From NCBI GenBank assembly GCA_052387115.1, contig JBQTJM010000053.1, positions 1 to 13,471 on the forward strand: a stretch of DNA of 13,471 bases, read 5' to 3'. The translations under genes were made by a program, and so were the position numbers. The DNA is from JACCXJ01 sp052387115 (GTDB lineage Bacteria; Pseudomonadota; Gammaproteobacteria; JACCXJ01). The notes below the pieces were generated by a model that did no database searches, was not told the DNA's origin, and was given only the letters and a program-made list of their open reading frames with translations. Below, one piece after another: positions 1 to 7,603 of the stretch (position 1 is the first letter of the stretch; each line of letters begins with the position of its first letter).

Positions 1-12
1 TTTCACAAACTC

Positions 13-576
13 TCAGGCCCAGAGGTCCGTAAGTCTCAGGGTGACGGCATCGAAGGGTGCGATACAGGCGGACTCGTCATCGCGATAGCAGCCGAGCGGA
101 GCCCAGTGCGCATCGCGCAGGGCATAGGCTTCCAGGGTGCGTTCTCTGGGATCGACCAGCCAGGCATGGCGGACCCCGTGACGGGCATAGAGCGGCATCT
201 TGATTTCGCGGTCCTTGCTGCGGCTGCCCGGTGAGAGGATCTCGCACACCCAATCCGGCGCAACGAGGAAGCGCTGGTCCTCGGGGATGCTCGGCAGGAC
301 GCGCCGCCAGCCCGCGAGATCCGGCACCGCCACCTCGGTGTCCCGCACGAAGTGGACCTCGGGCTCGATCAGGATCCACCATCCGCCCGGACCCCCCTCT
401 CCGAACCGATACGGCGGCCCCAGCCGCATGCCCAGAACGGACTCCGCGTGCGCGTGACGTCCGGTGGGCCGCGGCTGGGTGTGGATCTGGCCGTCCAGGA
501 TCTCGCCGGTCAGCCCTTCGGGCAGGCCCGCGAGCGTCTCGTACAGCCCGATATTGCGCCGGAGTGGCACACTCAT
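13..576 (-). CDS. Uma2 family (DUF820) putative endonuclease
   Basis: A 187-residue protein of the Uma2/DUF820 family, which has a PD-(D/E)XK restriction-endonuclease-like fold; its cellular role is not established. Visible family marks are an early acidic motif (GEILDGQI, about residues 24-31), EPEVHFV at 71-77, VPDLAGW at 84-90, PDWVCEILSP at 108-117, and SRSKDREIKMPLYARHGV at 118-135 followed by AWLVDP. D86, E112 and a nearby lysine (K121 or K127) are the likely active-site set. The reading frame stays open upstream to a GTG at 684, but the extra 36 residues are cysteine/arginine-rich and unlike the family, so the ATG at 576 is preferred. No strong ribosome site precedes it. It stands alone, on the opposite strand from ndh. 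The family assignment is firm; the function is not. Confidence 0.85.
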   Translation of the reverse strand: MSVPLRRNIGLYETLAGLPEGLTGEILDGQIHTQPRPTGRHAHAESVLGMRLGPPYRFGEGGPGGWWILIEPEVHFVRDTEVAVPDLAGWRRVLPSIPEDQRFLVAPDWVCEILSPGSRSKDREIKMPLYARHGVRHAWLVDPRERTLEAYALRDAHWAPLGCYRDDESACIAPFDAVTLRLTDLWA

Positions 577-1001
577 GGTTTTTTGGCTCGGCGTGGCGAT
601 CGCGTGCGGCCGCGGTCTACTGACGCTTTCACATCGCTTGCAAGCTACCCGGCCGCACGAACAAGATGTACCGAGCACGGTCACAAATCGCCCCTCACCC
701 TAGCCCTCTCCCGGAGGGTTCCCGGAGGGAGAGGGATCTCAAGGAGGCGATTTATGACCGTGGCCCGGATCCTGGGGCCGCCGGAGCCGACGGCCTTGAG
801 GAGGCGCCGGCTCGCGCCGCATGATGTCACTCGCGCTCGCCCGCGGCAACGGTGGCCGCGTCCCGATCGGTAAGAAACGGTGGCGCGTACCCCGTTACCG
901 AGCGATGGGCACTCGTCCGATGCCACCGCGCGCCGGACCCAGCAGTAGAATACGGGGCTCGTAGCACAGCGCGCCGAGCGCCGGGCCCCCTGTATCAGGA
1001 T
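577..1001. other. Gene-free stretch between Uma2 gene and ndh
   Basis: This 425-base stretch separates the divergent Uma2 and ndh genes. It contains the palindromic repeat at 676-762. I see no convincing gene in the rest: the open frame running from a GTG at 852 into ndh is arginine/proline-rich and does not look like an NDH-2 N terminus. Both flanking genes must be promoted from here, but I could not pick a convincing -35/-10 pair. Confidence 0.5.
676..762. repeat. 87-bp palindromic repeat with nested arms (MITE/REP-like)
   Basis: The outer arms at 676-692 (CACGGTCACAAATCGCC) and 746-762 (GGCGATTTATGACCGTG) are inverted copies with one mismatch over 17 bases. Nested inside are perfect 9-base arms, CCCTCTCCC at 704-712 and GGGAGAGGG at 727-735, separated by 14 bases that again contain GGAGGG and CCCGGA. 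The unit could fold into one long cruciform or RNA hairpin. It codes for nothing. The layout resembles small non-autonomous palindromic repeats that are scattered in proteobacterial chromosomes. Whether other copies exist cannot be judged from one window. Confidence 0.75.
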
Positions 1002-2342
1002 ATGGGCACCGAACGTAGAAAAATCGATGCGAGCGAAAGCGATGCGACGGTTTGGGGTCCGCGGCTCTTGACGACCCCGGGCGAGGTCCGGCCACGACCG
1101 CGGGTCGTGATCGTCGGTGCCGGCTTCGCCGGCATGTGGGCGGCGGAGGCGCTCGCTCGCGCGCCCGTCGAGATCAACGTCATCGACCGCCGGAATTATC
1201 ACCTCTTCCAGCCTCTGCTCTACCAGGTCGCGACCGCGGCGCTGTCGCCGGGCGATATCGCCTGGCCGATCCGGCGCATGCTGCGCCGCCAGCGCAATAC
1301 CCGCGTGCTCCTGGCCGAAGTCACGGGCGTGGATGTGCAGCGCCGCGCCGTGTTCCTCGGGGAGCAGTCCATCCCCTACGATTACCTGATCCTCGCGACC
1401 GGGGTGCGCCACGACTACTTCGGACACGATGACTGGGAGGCGGCCGCGCCGGGTTTGAAAGAGCTGGACGACGCGACCCGCATCCGCCGGCGCATCCTCC
1501 TGGCCTTCGAGCGGGCCGAGTGCGGATCCGATCCGAGCGCGCAGAGGCGGCTCCTCACCTTCGTGATCGTCGGGGGCGGGCCGACGGGGGTCGAGCTGGC
1601 CGGGGCCATCGCGGAGCTGGCACGGCGGGCCCTTGCCGCCGACTTCCGCCACATCGACCCGCAGAGCGCCCGCATCCTCCTGTGCGAGGCCGGGGAGCGC
1701 GTGCTGCCGGCCTTTCCGGAGGCCCTCTCGCGCTACGCCGGCCGGGCGCTGGCGCGCCTGGGCGTCGAGGTCAAGCTCAAGAGCCCGGTGACGGACTGTG
1801 GCGCCTGGGGCGTCACGGTCGGGACCGAACGGGTGGAGGCGGCCACGGTGTTGTGGGCCGCAGGGGTGGCCGCCTCGCCGGTGGCGCGCTGGCTCGGCAT
1901 CGAGGCGGATCGCCTGGGACGGGTCCCGGTGGCGCCCGACCTCTCGGTGCCGGGACTCGCCGAGGTGTTCGTGGCGGGCGACGTGGCGCTGGTCTCCGAC
2001 GCGACGGGGCGGCCCCTGCCCGGTGTCGCACCCGCTGCCAAGCAGGCGGGCGCCTATGTGGCACGGGTCATCGCGGCGCGCGTGTCGGGAAGGCCGGCGC
2101 CGCCGCCGTTTCGCTATCGCGACTTCGGCAACCTCGCGACCATCGGCCGGCGTGCCGCGGTCATCGATTTCGGCTGGCTCCGGATCAAGGGCGGGATCGC
2201 CTGGTGGATCTGGGGCATCGCCCACATCTATTTTCTCATCGGCATGCGCAACCGCCTGATCGTCTCCCTACAGTGGCTGTGGGCCTATCTCACCTTCGAT
2301 CGCGGGGCACGCCTCATCACCGGTCGCGAACGCGAGGATTGA
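1002..2342 (+). CDS. ndh: Type II NADH dehydrogenase (NDH-2)
   Basis: A single-subunit flavoprotein that oxidises NADH and reduces quinone at the inner face of the cytoplasmic membrane without pumping protons. The 446-residue protein has the FAD dinucleotide-binding motif VGAGFAG at 38-44, the NDH-2 signature NYHLFQPLLYQVATAAL at 65-81, ATGVRHDYFG at 132-141, and the NAD(H)-binding motif VGGGPTGVELAG at 190-201. It also has the second FAD contact FVAGDVA at 323-329 and a PAAKQAG segment near 344-350 that matches the quinone-site region. The C terminus (about 395-435, rich in W, I, L and Y) is the usual amphipathic membrane anchor. The ATG at 1002 is chosen for family length; only a very close AGGA precedes it, so an alternative start such as the TTG at 1068 is possible. 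It converges on cysB with 75 bases between the stops. Confidence 0.93.
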   Translation: MGTERRKIDASESDATVWGPRLLTTPGEVRPRPRVVIVGAGFAGMWAAEALARAPVEINVIDRRNYHLFQPLLYQVATAALSPGDIAWPIRRMLRRQRNTRVLLAEVTGVDVQRRAVFLGEQSIPYDYLILATGVRHDYFGHDDWEAAAPGLKELDDATRIRRRILLAFERAECGSDPSAQRRLLTFVIVGGGPTGVELAGAIAELARRALAADFRHIDPQSARILLCEAGERVLPAFPEALSRYAGRALARLGVEVKLKSPVTDCGAWGVTVGTERVEAATVLWAAGVAASPVARWLGIEADRLGRVPVAPDLSVPGLAEVFVAGDVALVSDATGRPLPGVAPAAKQAGAYVARVIAARVSGRPAPPPFRYRDFGNLATIGRRAAVIDFGWLRIKGGIAWWIWGIAHIYFLIGMRNRLIVSLQWLWAYLTFDRGARLITGRERED

Positions 2343-2417
2343 TCTTCCCGACCGGTCATGGTCCGCCACGGGCACGGACGGCGGCGTGAACACACGGGGG
2401 GCTTTGTCCCTGCCTTA

Positions 2418-3392
2418 TCAATGGCTGGGCAGCTCAAACCTGGCAAACAAGGCCTCGGCCTCTTCCCGGGAACGGGCGTTGGCGGCCGCGTCCACCACCG
2501 CGCGCGTGAGCTGGGGGGCGAAGCCCTCGATAAAATCGTACATATAGCCGCGCAGAAAGGTCCCCTTTCGAAACCCGATCCGGGTCACGCTGGGCTCGAA
2601 CAGGTGCCCGGCATCGAGCGGCCTGAGGTCCTGGTCGGTCCTGGGATCATAGGCCATGCCGGCAATGATCCCGACACCCAGACCGAGCTTCACATAGGTC
2701 TTGATGACGTCGGCATCCACCGCCGTCAGGACCACACGCGGCGCGAGGCCACGCCTCTGGAACGCCTGGTCCAACTGCGAGCGGCCGGTGAACCCGAACA
2801 CGTAGGTGATGACCGGGTAGCGGGCCACCGCCTCCAAAGTGAGCGGCGTCTCCTCGGTGAGGGGATGCCCATGCGGGACGAGGATGCTCCGGTTCCACCG
2901 GTAACAGGGGAGCATCACGAGGTTGTCGAACAGCTCCAGGGCCTCGGTCGCGATCGCGAAATCGACCTGGCGGGTCGCAGCGAGGTCCGAGATCTGCATC
3001 GGGGTGCCCTGGTGCATGTGCAGGGCGACCTCGGGATACTTCGCGATGAAGGCCTTGATGACGGGCGGCAGCGCATAGCGCGCCTGGGTGTGGGTCGTCG
3101 CGATGCTCAAGGTCCCGTGCCGGTGGTCCTTGAAGTCGTCGGCGATACGGCGGATGGTCGCGACGTCGGCCAGTATGCGGTCCGCCACTTCCAGGACGGC
3201 CTGGCCCGCCGGTGTGACCTCGGTCAGATGTTTCCCGCTGCGGGTGAACACCCGCAACCCGAGCTCCTCTTCCAGGAGCTTGATCTGCTTGCTGATCCCC
3301 GGTTGCGAGGTGTACAGGCCCGCGGCCGTAGCCGACAGGTTGAGGTCGTGGCGCGCGATCTCCACGAGATAGCGCAGCTGTTGGAGTTTCAT
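2418..3392 (-). CDS. cysB: LysR-family transcriptional regulator CysB
   Basis: The master activator of cysteine biosynthesis and sulfate assimilation genes, responding to the inducer N-acetylserine. The 324-residue protein begins MKLQQLRYLVEI and has the N-terminal winged helix-turn-helix (GLYTSQPGISKQIKLLEEEL, about 25-44). This is followed by FTRSGKHLTEVTPAGQ, as in enterobacterial CysB. The ligand-pocket residues T100, T102 and Q103 lie in the conserved IATTHTQARYALP stretch, and MLPCYRWNRSI, YVFGFTGRS and DADVIKTYVKLGLGVG follow. The length equals that of E. coli CysB. An AGGG ribosome site lies about 7 bases before the ATG. No cys biosynthetic gene is nearby, which is common for cysB. 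The paralogue Cbl is a less likely alternative. Confidence 0.95.
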   Translation of the reverse strand: MKLQQLRYLVEIARHDLNLSATAAGLYTSQPGISKQIKLLEEELGLRVFTRSGKHLTEVTPAGQAVLEVADRILADVATIRRIADDFKDHRHGTLSIATTHTQARYALPPVIKAFIAKYPEVALHMHQGTPMQISDLAATRQVDFAIATEALELFDNLVMLPCYRWNRSILVPHGHPLTEETPLTLEAVARYPVITYVFGFTGRSQLDQAFQRRGLAPRVVLTAVDADVIKTYVKLGLGVGIIAGMAYDPRTDQDLRPLDAGHLFEPSVTRIGFRKGTFLRGYMYDFIEGFAPQLTRAVVDAAANARSREEAEALFARFELPSH

Positions 3393-3411
3393 CGCCCGAC
3401 CCTAGTTCACT

Positions 3412-3455
3412 CGGGCTATAAGGGTATAACAGAGTATTCTTTATGGATATAGGAT
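3412..3455 (-). promoter_or_regulatory. AT-rich region, candidate cysB promoter/operator
   Basis: An AT-rich island in otherwise GC-rich DNA lies 20-63 bases upstream of the cysB start. Read on the minus strand it contains TATATCC, GTTATAC and CTTATAG; GTTATAC is a plausible -10 element. GTTAT/ATAAC (3426-3430) also resembles the half-site described for CysB binding, so autoregulation is possible. No clear -35 box is seen, so this is a position guess from base composition. Confidence 0.3.
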
Positions 3456-3593
3456 CTTGCCGTTAGAGTGGGGACAGACGCATCACCAACATCAAGGACC
3501 CCATATCACTCATGGGACTTTCTCGGCTGCAAGCCTACCGGCGTGCGGCCCAATCGGAAGGTCGCATTGGAAGATCAGGTAAATGAGGAGCCG

Positions 3594-3620
3594 TACCGGC
3601 CGGTTCGACACCGGCCGGTA
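3594..3620. repeat. Perfect 11-bp inverted repeat / hairpin 3' of the YdcH gene
   Basis: TACCGGCCGGT at 3594-3604 and ACCGGCCGGTA at 3610-3620 are perfect inverted copies around a 5-base loop (TCGAC). In RNA this would be a very stable GC-rich stem. It begins 29 bases after the stop codon of the YdcH-type gene on the minus strand, so it may stabilise or end that transcript. No run of U follows on either strand, so it is not a standard intrinsic terminator. A protein-binding palindrome is another option. Confidence 0.6.
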
Positions 3621-3648
3621 ACGGCGTTGGCCTGGCGCGGGACCCTGG

Positions 3649-3885
3649 CTAGCCGCCCACCGCTTCCCTCGAACGGCGCCGGGTTGCGATGATGGCCGCC
3701 ATCCGGTCCTTGAGCAGCAGCTTCTGCTTCTTCAGGTTCTCCAGCGATACGTCATCGAGCGGCAGGGTCCCCTCGTTGGCCTGATGGACCTGGTCTTTCA
3801 GACCGTGGTGCTTCTGGTACAGACGCTTGAACTCCTCATCGCTGGAAAGGAGCTCTTGCACAATTTCTTCATCGGATTCAAACAT
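3649..3885 (-). CDS. YdcH family protein (DUF465)
   Basis: A 78-residue, highly charged, probably alpha-helical cytoplasmic protein of the YdcH/DUF465 family, whose function is unknown. It shows the family pattern: an N-terminal acidic helix (ESDEEIVQELLSSDEEFKRL), KHHGLKDQVHQA, then the hallmark LENLKKQKLLLKDRMAAII near residues 52-70, expected to form an antiparallel helical hairpin. The frame is open to 3963, but the ATG at 3885 gives the family length and is preceded by an AAGGGGG ribosome site 5 bases away. It is monocistronic as far as the sequence shows, with the upstream desaturase transcript closed by the terminator at 4127-4156. Confidence 0.88.
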   Translation of the reverse strand: MFESDEEIVQELLSSDEEFKRLYQKHHGLKDQVHQANEGTLPLDDVSLENLKKQKLLLKDRMAAIIATRRRSREAVGG

Positions 3886-4126
3886 CTCGCCCCCTTTCAC
3901 TGTGTTGTGCCGATCCCCGGTGCCGACGGCCCGCAACCACGACCGGCCGTCATCCCACGCCATCCGCGGTGCTAACCGTCACCGGCACCGGTAGTTGCCA
4001 CGAAGCGATTCCACCTTTTCAACCGTAGTCCAGAATAGCGGCGATCACAAGGCGGGTACGACGCCGCTCCCGTTCCGCGCGGAGCCCGACCGCGGGGAGA
4101 CTGTCGCCATCCCCATCCTGGTTTAC

Positions 4127-4156
4127 AAAAAAAACCCGCCTGACGCGGGTTTTTTT
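4127..4156. terminator. Rho-independent terminator (bidirectional) after the desaturase gene
   Basis: The stem CCCGC (4135-4139) / GCGGG (4145-4149) has a 5-base loop and is extended by A-T pairs. It is flanked by eight A on the left (4127-4134) and seven T on the right (4150-4156). On the minus strand it lies 22 bases beyond the desaturase stop codon and reads stem then U-run. By symmetry it would also stop plus-strand transcription. Confidence 0.9.
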
Positions 4157-4178
4157 ACAGTGCGGAGGTGGCATGGTC

Positions 4179-5348
4179 CTAAGCCGGATGCAAGACATAG
4201 CCCCGCAGCGAAAGGGCGAAGTCCTCCAAGGCCTTGATCCCCGTGCTCTCCGCCTGCCGACACCATTCCTGAAGCGCGTGCAGGAGGCTTTCCTGGGTGG
4301 CCGCGCGTTCCTTCCACAACTGCTGCAGCTCCTGCTTGAACCGATAGACCACCTGCAGCGCCTGGCTTTGCTCCAAGGCCCCCTGCAGACGGTGCCTGGC
4401 ATGATCATCCAGGCGCGACTCCTCACGCGTGATCAAGCGTCTGGTATGCTTCAGCATGCGCCGCGCCGGGCCCTCGGCCTTGCGCAACTCCTCCTTGTGG
4501 ACGCGGCGGACCACTTCGCGTGCGTAACGCGCCATGACGTGCAGGTGGCTGGTGACGATCGCGCTCACCGTCTCGCTATCGACCAGGGCCTTGCCGGGCG
4601 AGTAGGCCGGCCGCGGCGCCAGCTTCTTGACCCGCGCCAGGCCCGATAACTCGAAAATGCGGATATACATCCAGCCGATGTCGAACTCCCACCACTTGTT
4701 GGACAACCGGGCCGAGCTGGCGAAGGCATGATGGTTGTTGTGCAGTTCCTCACCGCCTATCAGGATCCCCCACGGGACGATGTTGGTCGAGGCATCACCG
4801 CACTCGAAGTTGCGATACCCCCAATAGTGGCCGAGACCGTTTACCACACCCGCGGCCCAGACCGGGATCCACAGCATCTGGATCGCCCAGATGGACAAGC
4901 CGATGGGACCGAACAGGACCAGCAGCACCACCAAGAGGCTGGTGATGCCCTTTTTGGTGTGCGCCGTGTACAGGTTGCGCTCGATCCAGTCATCGGGCGT
5001 CCCGAAACCGTACTTGTCGACGGTCTCCTGGTCCGCGGTCCCGACCCGGTACAGCTCGGTGCCTTCCAAGAGGACCTTGCGGATCCCGTAGATCTTCGGG
5101 CTGTGGGGATCGTCGGGGGTCTCGACACAGGCGTGGTGCTTGCGATGCACGGCCACCCATTCGCGGGTGACCATCCCGGTGGTCAACCACAGCCAGAAAC
5201 GGAAGAAGTGAGATACGGCCGGGTGCAGGTCGAGCGCGCGGTGCGCCTGATGGCGATGAAAAAACACGGTCACAGAGACGATGGTGATATGCGTCAGTAT
5301 CAAGGTCAGCGCGACATACCCCCACGCTGATAATTCCAACAAGCCCAT
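4179..5348 (-). CDS. Membrane acyl-CoA/fatty acid desaturase (DesB/delta-9 type)
   Basis: An integral membrane di-iron enzyme that introduces a cis double bond, probably delta-9, into acyl chains and so adjusts membrane fluidity. The 389-residue protein has the three histidine boxes of the family: HRHQAH (31-36), HRKHH (68-72) and HNNHH (203-207). It also has GLGHYWGYRNFE (171-182) and IVPWGILIGGEE. Hydrophobic membrane segments lie at about 8-30, 48-60 and 136-172. The overall sequence follows the Pseudomonas DesB type. After about residue 280 comes a charged helical extension ending in SLRGYVLHPA, whose last 65 residues resemble the tail of ISL3-type transposases. The ATG at 5348 is supported by a GGAGGAGG ribosome site about 9 bases upstream; the in-frame stretch to 5468 is rejected. 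A terminator follows the gene. It starts 113 bases after hyuA, so it may have its own promoter. Confidence 0.92.
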   Translation of the reverse strand: MGLLELSAWGYVALTLILTHITIVSVTVFFHRHQAHRALDLHPAVSHFFRFWLWLTTGMVTREWVAVHRKHHACVETPDDPHSPKIYGIRKVLLEGTELYRVGTADQETVDKYGFGTPDDWIERNLYTAHTKKGITSLLVVLLVLFGPIGLSIWAIQMLWIPVWAAGVVNGLGHYWGYRNFECGDASTNIVPWGILIGGEELHNNHHAFASSARLSNKWWEFDIGWMYIRIFELSGLARVKKLAPRPAYSPGKALVDSETVSAIVTSHLHVMARYAREVVRRVHKEELRKAEGPARRMLKHTRRLITREESRLDDHARHRLQGALEQSQALQVVYRFKQELQQLWKERAATQESLLHALQEWCRQAESTGIKALEDFALSLRGYVLHPA

Positions 5349-5461
5349 GGAAATGATCCTCCTCCAACCAAGCCGAACGAAAAGTAGGATGTGAGACGGA
5401 TCGCATGGTAACCGACAATCCCGGCGAGATCCATGGGCGGGCCGGGCGCAGCCGCGGTGCC

Positions 5462-7474
5462 TCAGCACACGCCGGCCGAGTCGCGTAGCCGGAGATGGCC
5501 ATGGTCATCGACCGTGGCTTGCCATCCACGCGCCAGGTAGGTGGTCGAGGCCGGGTCTGCAATGATGGCCGGCCCGGAAAGCCCTTGTCCCGCGGTGAGC
5601 GCGCCGTGCTCGAAGACCGGCACCGGAGCGGCGACCCCGTACACCGTGATCCGGCGCGTGGGGCTTGCGGGGCGTCCCGACGGGGGCCGCGCAAAGCGCA
5701 GTCGGGCGGCCGGTCCGCGCAGCGCCACCCGGAGGTTGACGAGCTCGACCGGGGTCCCGAGGCGATGGCCGTAACGCCGTTCGTGGGCCTGGTGGAAGGC
5801 GTCGAGCGCGCGCCCGACCGAGCCCTGCCAGAGAATGTTCAGGGTATGCGCCTGACCCCGGTAGCAGAGATCGAGACTGGGATACGCGTGGGGGTAGCTC
5901 TTATTGGGGAGTCCCATCCCCTCGCCGGCCATGGCCGCCAGGCCCTCTTCGGCCAAAGTACGCAGGGCAACGCCGATCTCCCGGCGCCGGGCGGGGGTGA
6001 GGACACCCGAGAGCGTCCGCGATAACTGGCGCCCGCTGGGTGCGGCAAGCATCCCGAGCGCCGAGAGGACCCCGGCGTCGCGCGGCACCAGGGCCTCGGG
6101 GATCCCCAGGGCACGCGCCAGATCGCAGACGTGCAACCCGCCGGCACCGCCGAAGCAGAAGAGCGGAAAGCGGCGCGGATCCAGTCCGCGATGGAGCGAG
6201 ATCACCCGCAGGGCATTGGCCATGTGCTCGTTGGCGATGGCGACGATACCCAGGGCGACGTTTTCGATCACGGGCATCCCGAGCCGCGCCGCCAGCCGGC
6301 CGACGGCGGTGCGCGCCGCCGCGACATCCAAAGTCACCGAACCCGCGAGCTTGCTGTCCGCCGGCAAGCGGCCGAGCACCAGGTTTGCGTCGGTCACGGT
6401 CGGCTCGCTCGCCCCGCGGCCGTAGCACGCCGGGCCGGGGTCCGCCCCGGACGAGGCCGGCCCGACCCGCAGGAGCCCGCCGGGATCGGCGTAAGCGATC
6501 GATCCACCCCCCGCCCCGATGCTGTGGATGTCCACCATCGGGACCGCCACGGGATAGGGCCCCAGACGCCCCTCGGCGGTCAGCACCACCTCCCCATCGA
6601 CCAGCGCGACGTCCGTGGACGTCCCGCCCATGTCGAGCGTGAGGAAGCGCTCGTGGCCGGCAGCTCGCGCCACCGCCCGAGCCCCCATGACCCCGCCCGC
6701 CGGGCCGGAGAGCAGGAGATGCACCGCCCGCCGCGACGCGCTAGCGGCCGAGAGCGTCTCCCCGGCACTCTGCAGGACCGCGATACGCGTGGCCGGCAGC
6801 GCGCCCGCGAGCCGCTCGAGGTAGCCGTGGATCTTCGGTCCGGTGTAGGCGTTGAGCCAGGTGGCGATACCCCGCTCGTACTCCCTGCGCTCCGGCAGCA
6901 CCTCGGAGGAGCGGGACACGAACACCCCCGCGGGCAGGGCGGCCTCGATCGCGCGTTCCTGACCGGGATCGAGATAAGAAAACAGGCAGTCGATGGCCAC
7001 CGCCTCGGCCCCAAGCGCACGCACTGCGGCCGCGAGTGCGGCCAAATCATCTTCGGTGACGGGATCGAGGAGGCCCCCATCGGCCCCGATCCGCCCTCCC
7101 GTCTCCAGGCACAACTCCCGCGGCACGGGCGGTGCGCGCGGGCTCGGGCAGAGATCATAGAGATTGCGCCTGGCCTGGCGCCCGATCGTCAGGAGATCAC
7201 GGAACCCGCGGTTGGTCACGAGGCAGGTCCGCGCGCCCTTGCCCTCCAAGACCGCATTCGTGGCTACCGTGGTCCCGTGGATGATGCAGAAGCCCGCTTC
7301 CGACAGCCCCAACGCCTCGATGCCCGCCAGGATGGCGCGCTCCGGCGCCTCGGGGGTCGAGAGGACCTTATGAACCTGAAAGCCGTGCCCACCGTAGGCC
7401 ACGAAATCGGTGAAGGTTCCCCCGGCATCCACGCCGAGCACCAGCCCCGGCCGCGAGCCATCAGGCTTGGTCAT
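5462..7474 (-). CDS. Hydantoinase/oxoprolinase family protein, HyuA-type subunit
   Basis: A 670-residue protein of the N-methylhydantoinase/5-oxoprolinase A-subunit family: an ATP-dependent enzyme of the actin/hexokinase fold that opens cyclic amides or carboxylates ketone-type substrates. The N-terminal phosphate-binding motif GVDAGGTFTDFV is at 14-25. Next come IHGTTVATNAVLEGKGA (near 65-81) and RSSEVLPERREYERGIATW, then the second phosphate motif LDMGGTSTDVAL, DIHSIGAGGGSIAY, GADPGPACYGRG and CFGGAGGLHVCDLA. Length is normal for the family. The ATG at 7474 overlaps by one base the stop of a 41-residue ORF (TGATG); a GTG at 7477 is an alternative start. The usual B subunit (HyuB) is absent on both sides. 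The substrate cannot be told from sequence. Its place directly behind a sugar cluster is unexpected. Confidence 0.88.
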   Translation of the reverse strand: MTKPDGSRPGLVLGVDAGGTFTDFVAYGGHGFQVHKVLSTPEAPERAILAGIEALGLSEAGFCIIHGTTVATNAVLEGKGARTCLVTNRGFRDLLTIGRQARRNLYDLCPSPRAPPVPRELCLETGGRIGADGGLLDPVTEDDLAALAAAVRALGAEAVAIDCLFSYLDPGQERAIEAALPAGVFVSRSSEVLPERREYERGIATWLNAYTGPKIHGYLERLAGALPATRIAVLQSAGETLSAASASRRAVHLLLSGPAGGVMGARAVARAAGHERFLTLDMGGTSTDVALVDGEVVLTAEGRLGPYPVAVPMVDIHSIGAGGGSIAYADPGGLLRVGPASSGADPGPACYGRGASEPTVTDANLVLGRLPADSKLAGSVTLDVAAARTAVGRLAARLGMPVIENVALGIVAIANEHMANALRVISLHRGLDPRRFPLFCFGGAGGLHVCDLARALGIPEALVPRDAGVLSALGMLAAPSGRQLSRTLSGVLTPARRREIGVALRTLAEEGLAAMAGEGMGLPNKSYPHAYPSLDLCYRGQAHTLNILWQGSVGRALDAFHQAHERRYGHRLGTPVELVNLRVALRGPAARLRFARPPSGRPASPTRRITVYGVAAPVPVFEHGALTAGQGLSGPAIIADPASTTYLARGWQATVDDHGHLRLRDSAGVC

Positions 7475-7599
7475 CACCTATGTCCGGATGAACTGGGTTG
7501 TCTCGAGCGCGAGTGACTTCCCAAGAGCCCCGTGGCCACACCGACGATACCCGCGATCAGGATCCCCATACGCAACGATTTCCAGATCTGGGGCTGCAT
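7474..7599 (-). CDS. Putative 41-residue single-pass membrane miniprotein
   Basis: This short ORF encodes 41 residues beginning MQPQIWKSLR, then one hydrophobic helix (MGILIAGIVGVATGLLG, 11-27), then a basic/serine-rich tail ending SSSGHR. Basic residues on both sides leave the orientation open. Its ATG lies 4 bases after the stop of the GH15 gene, and its TGA overlaps the hyuA ATG by one base (TGATG), so it exactly fills the gap between two genes. An AGAGG at the end of the GH15 gene could be its ribosome site. I recognise no family. The alternative is that the 129 bases between GH15 and hyuA are non-coding and the tiling is chance. Confidence 0.45.
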   Translation of the reverse strand: MQPQIWKSLRMGILIAGIVGVATGLLGSHSRSRQPSSSGHR

Positions 7600-7603
7600 T
7601 TCA

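Noticed and set aside
852..1001. In-frame 50-codon extension upstream of the ndh ATG
   Set aside because: It starts with GTG, is rich in Arg/Pro/Ala, and does not look like an NDH-2 N terminus; the FAD motif already lies 37 residues after the chosen ATG.
681..2225. 514-codon open frame on the minus strand opposite ndh
   Set aside because: It is the mirror of the ndh coding sequence in GC-rich DNA; the product is low-complexity, rich in R, D, G and H, with no family features.
2358..3452. 364-codon open frame on the plus strand across cysB
   Set aside because: Antisense shadow of cysB, which matches its family along its full length.
3468..3692. 74-codon plus-strand frame between cysB and the YdcH gene
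   Set aside because: It has no ribosome site or family likeness, runs through the hairpin at 3594-3620 and overlaps the YdcH gene end.
6131..7516. 461-codon plus-strand frame opposite hyuA
   Set aside because: Shadow of hyuA; the product is rich in R, G and H with no conserved motif.
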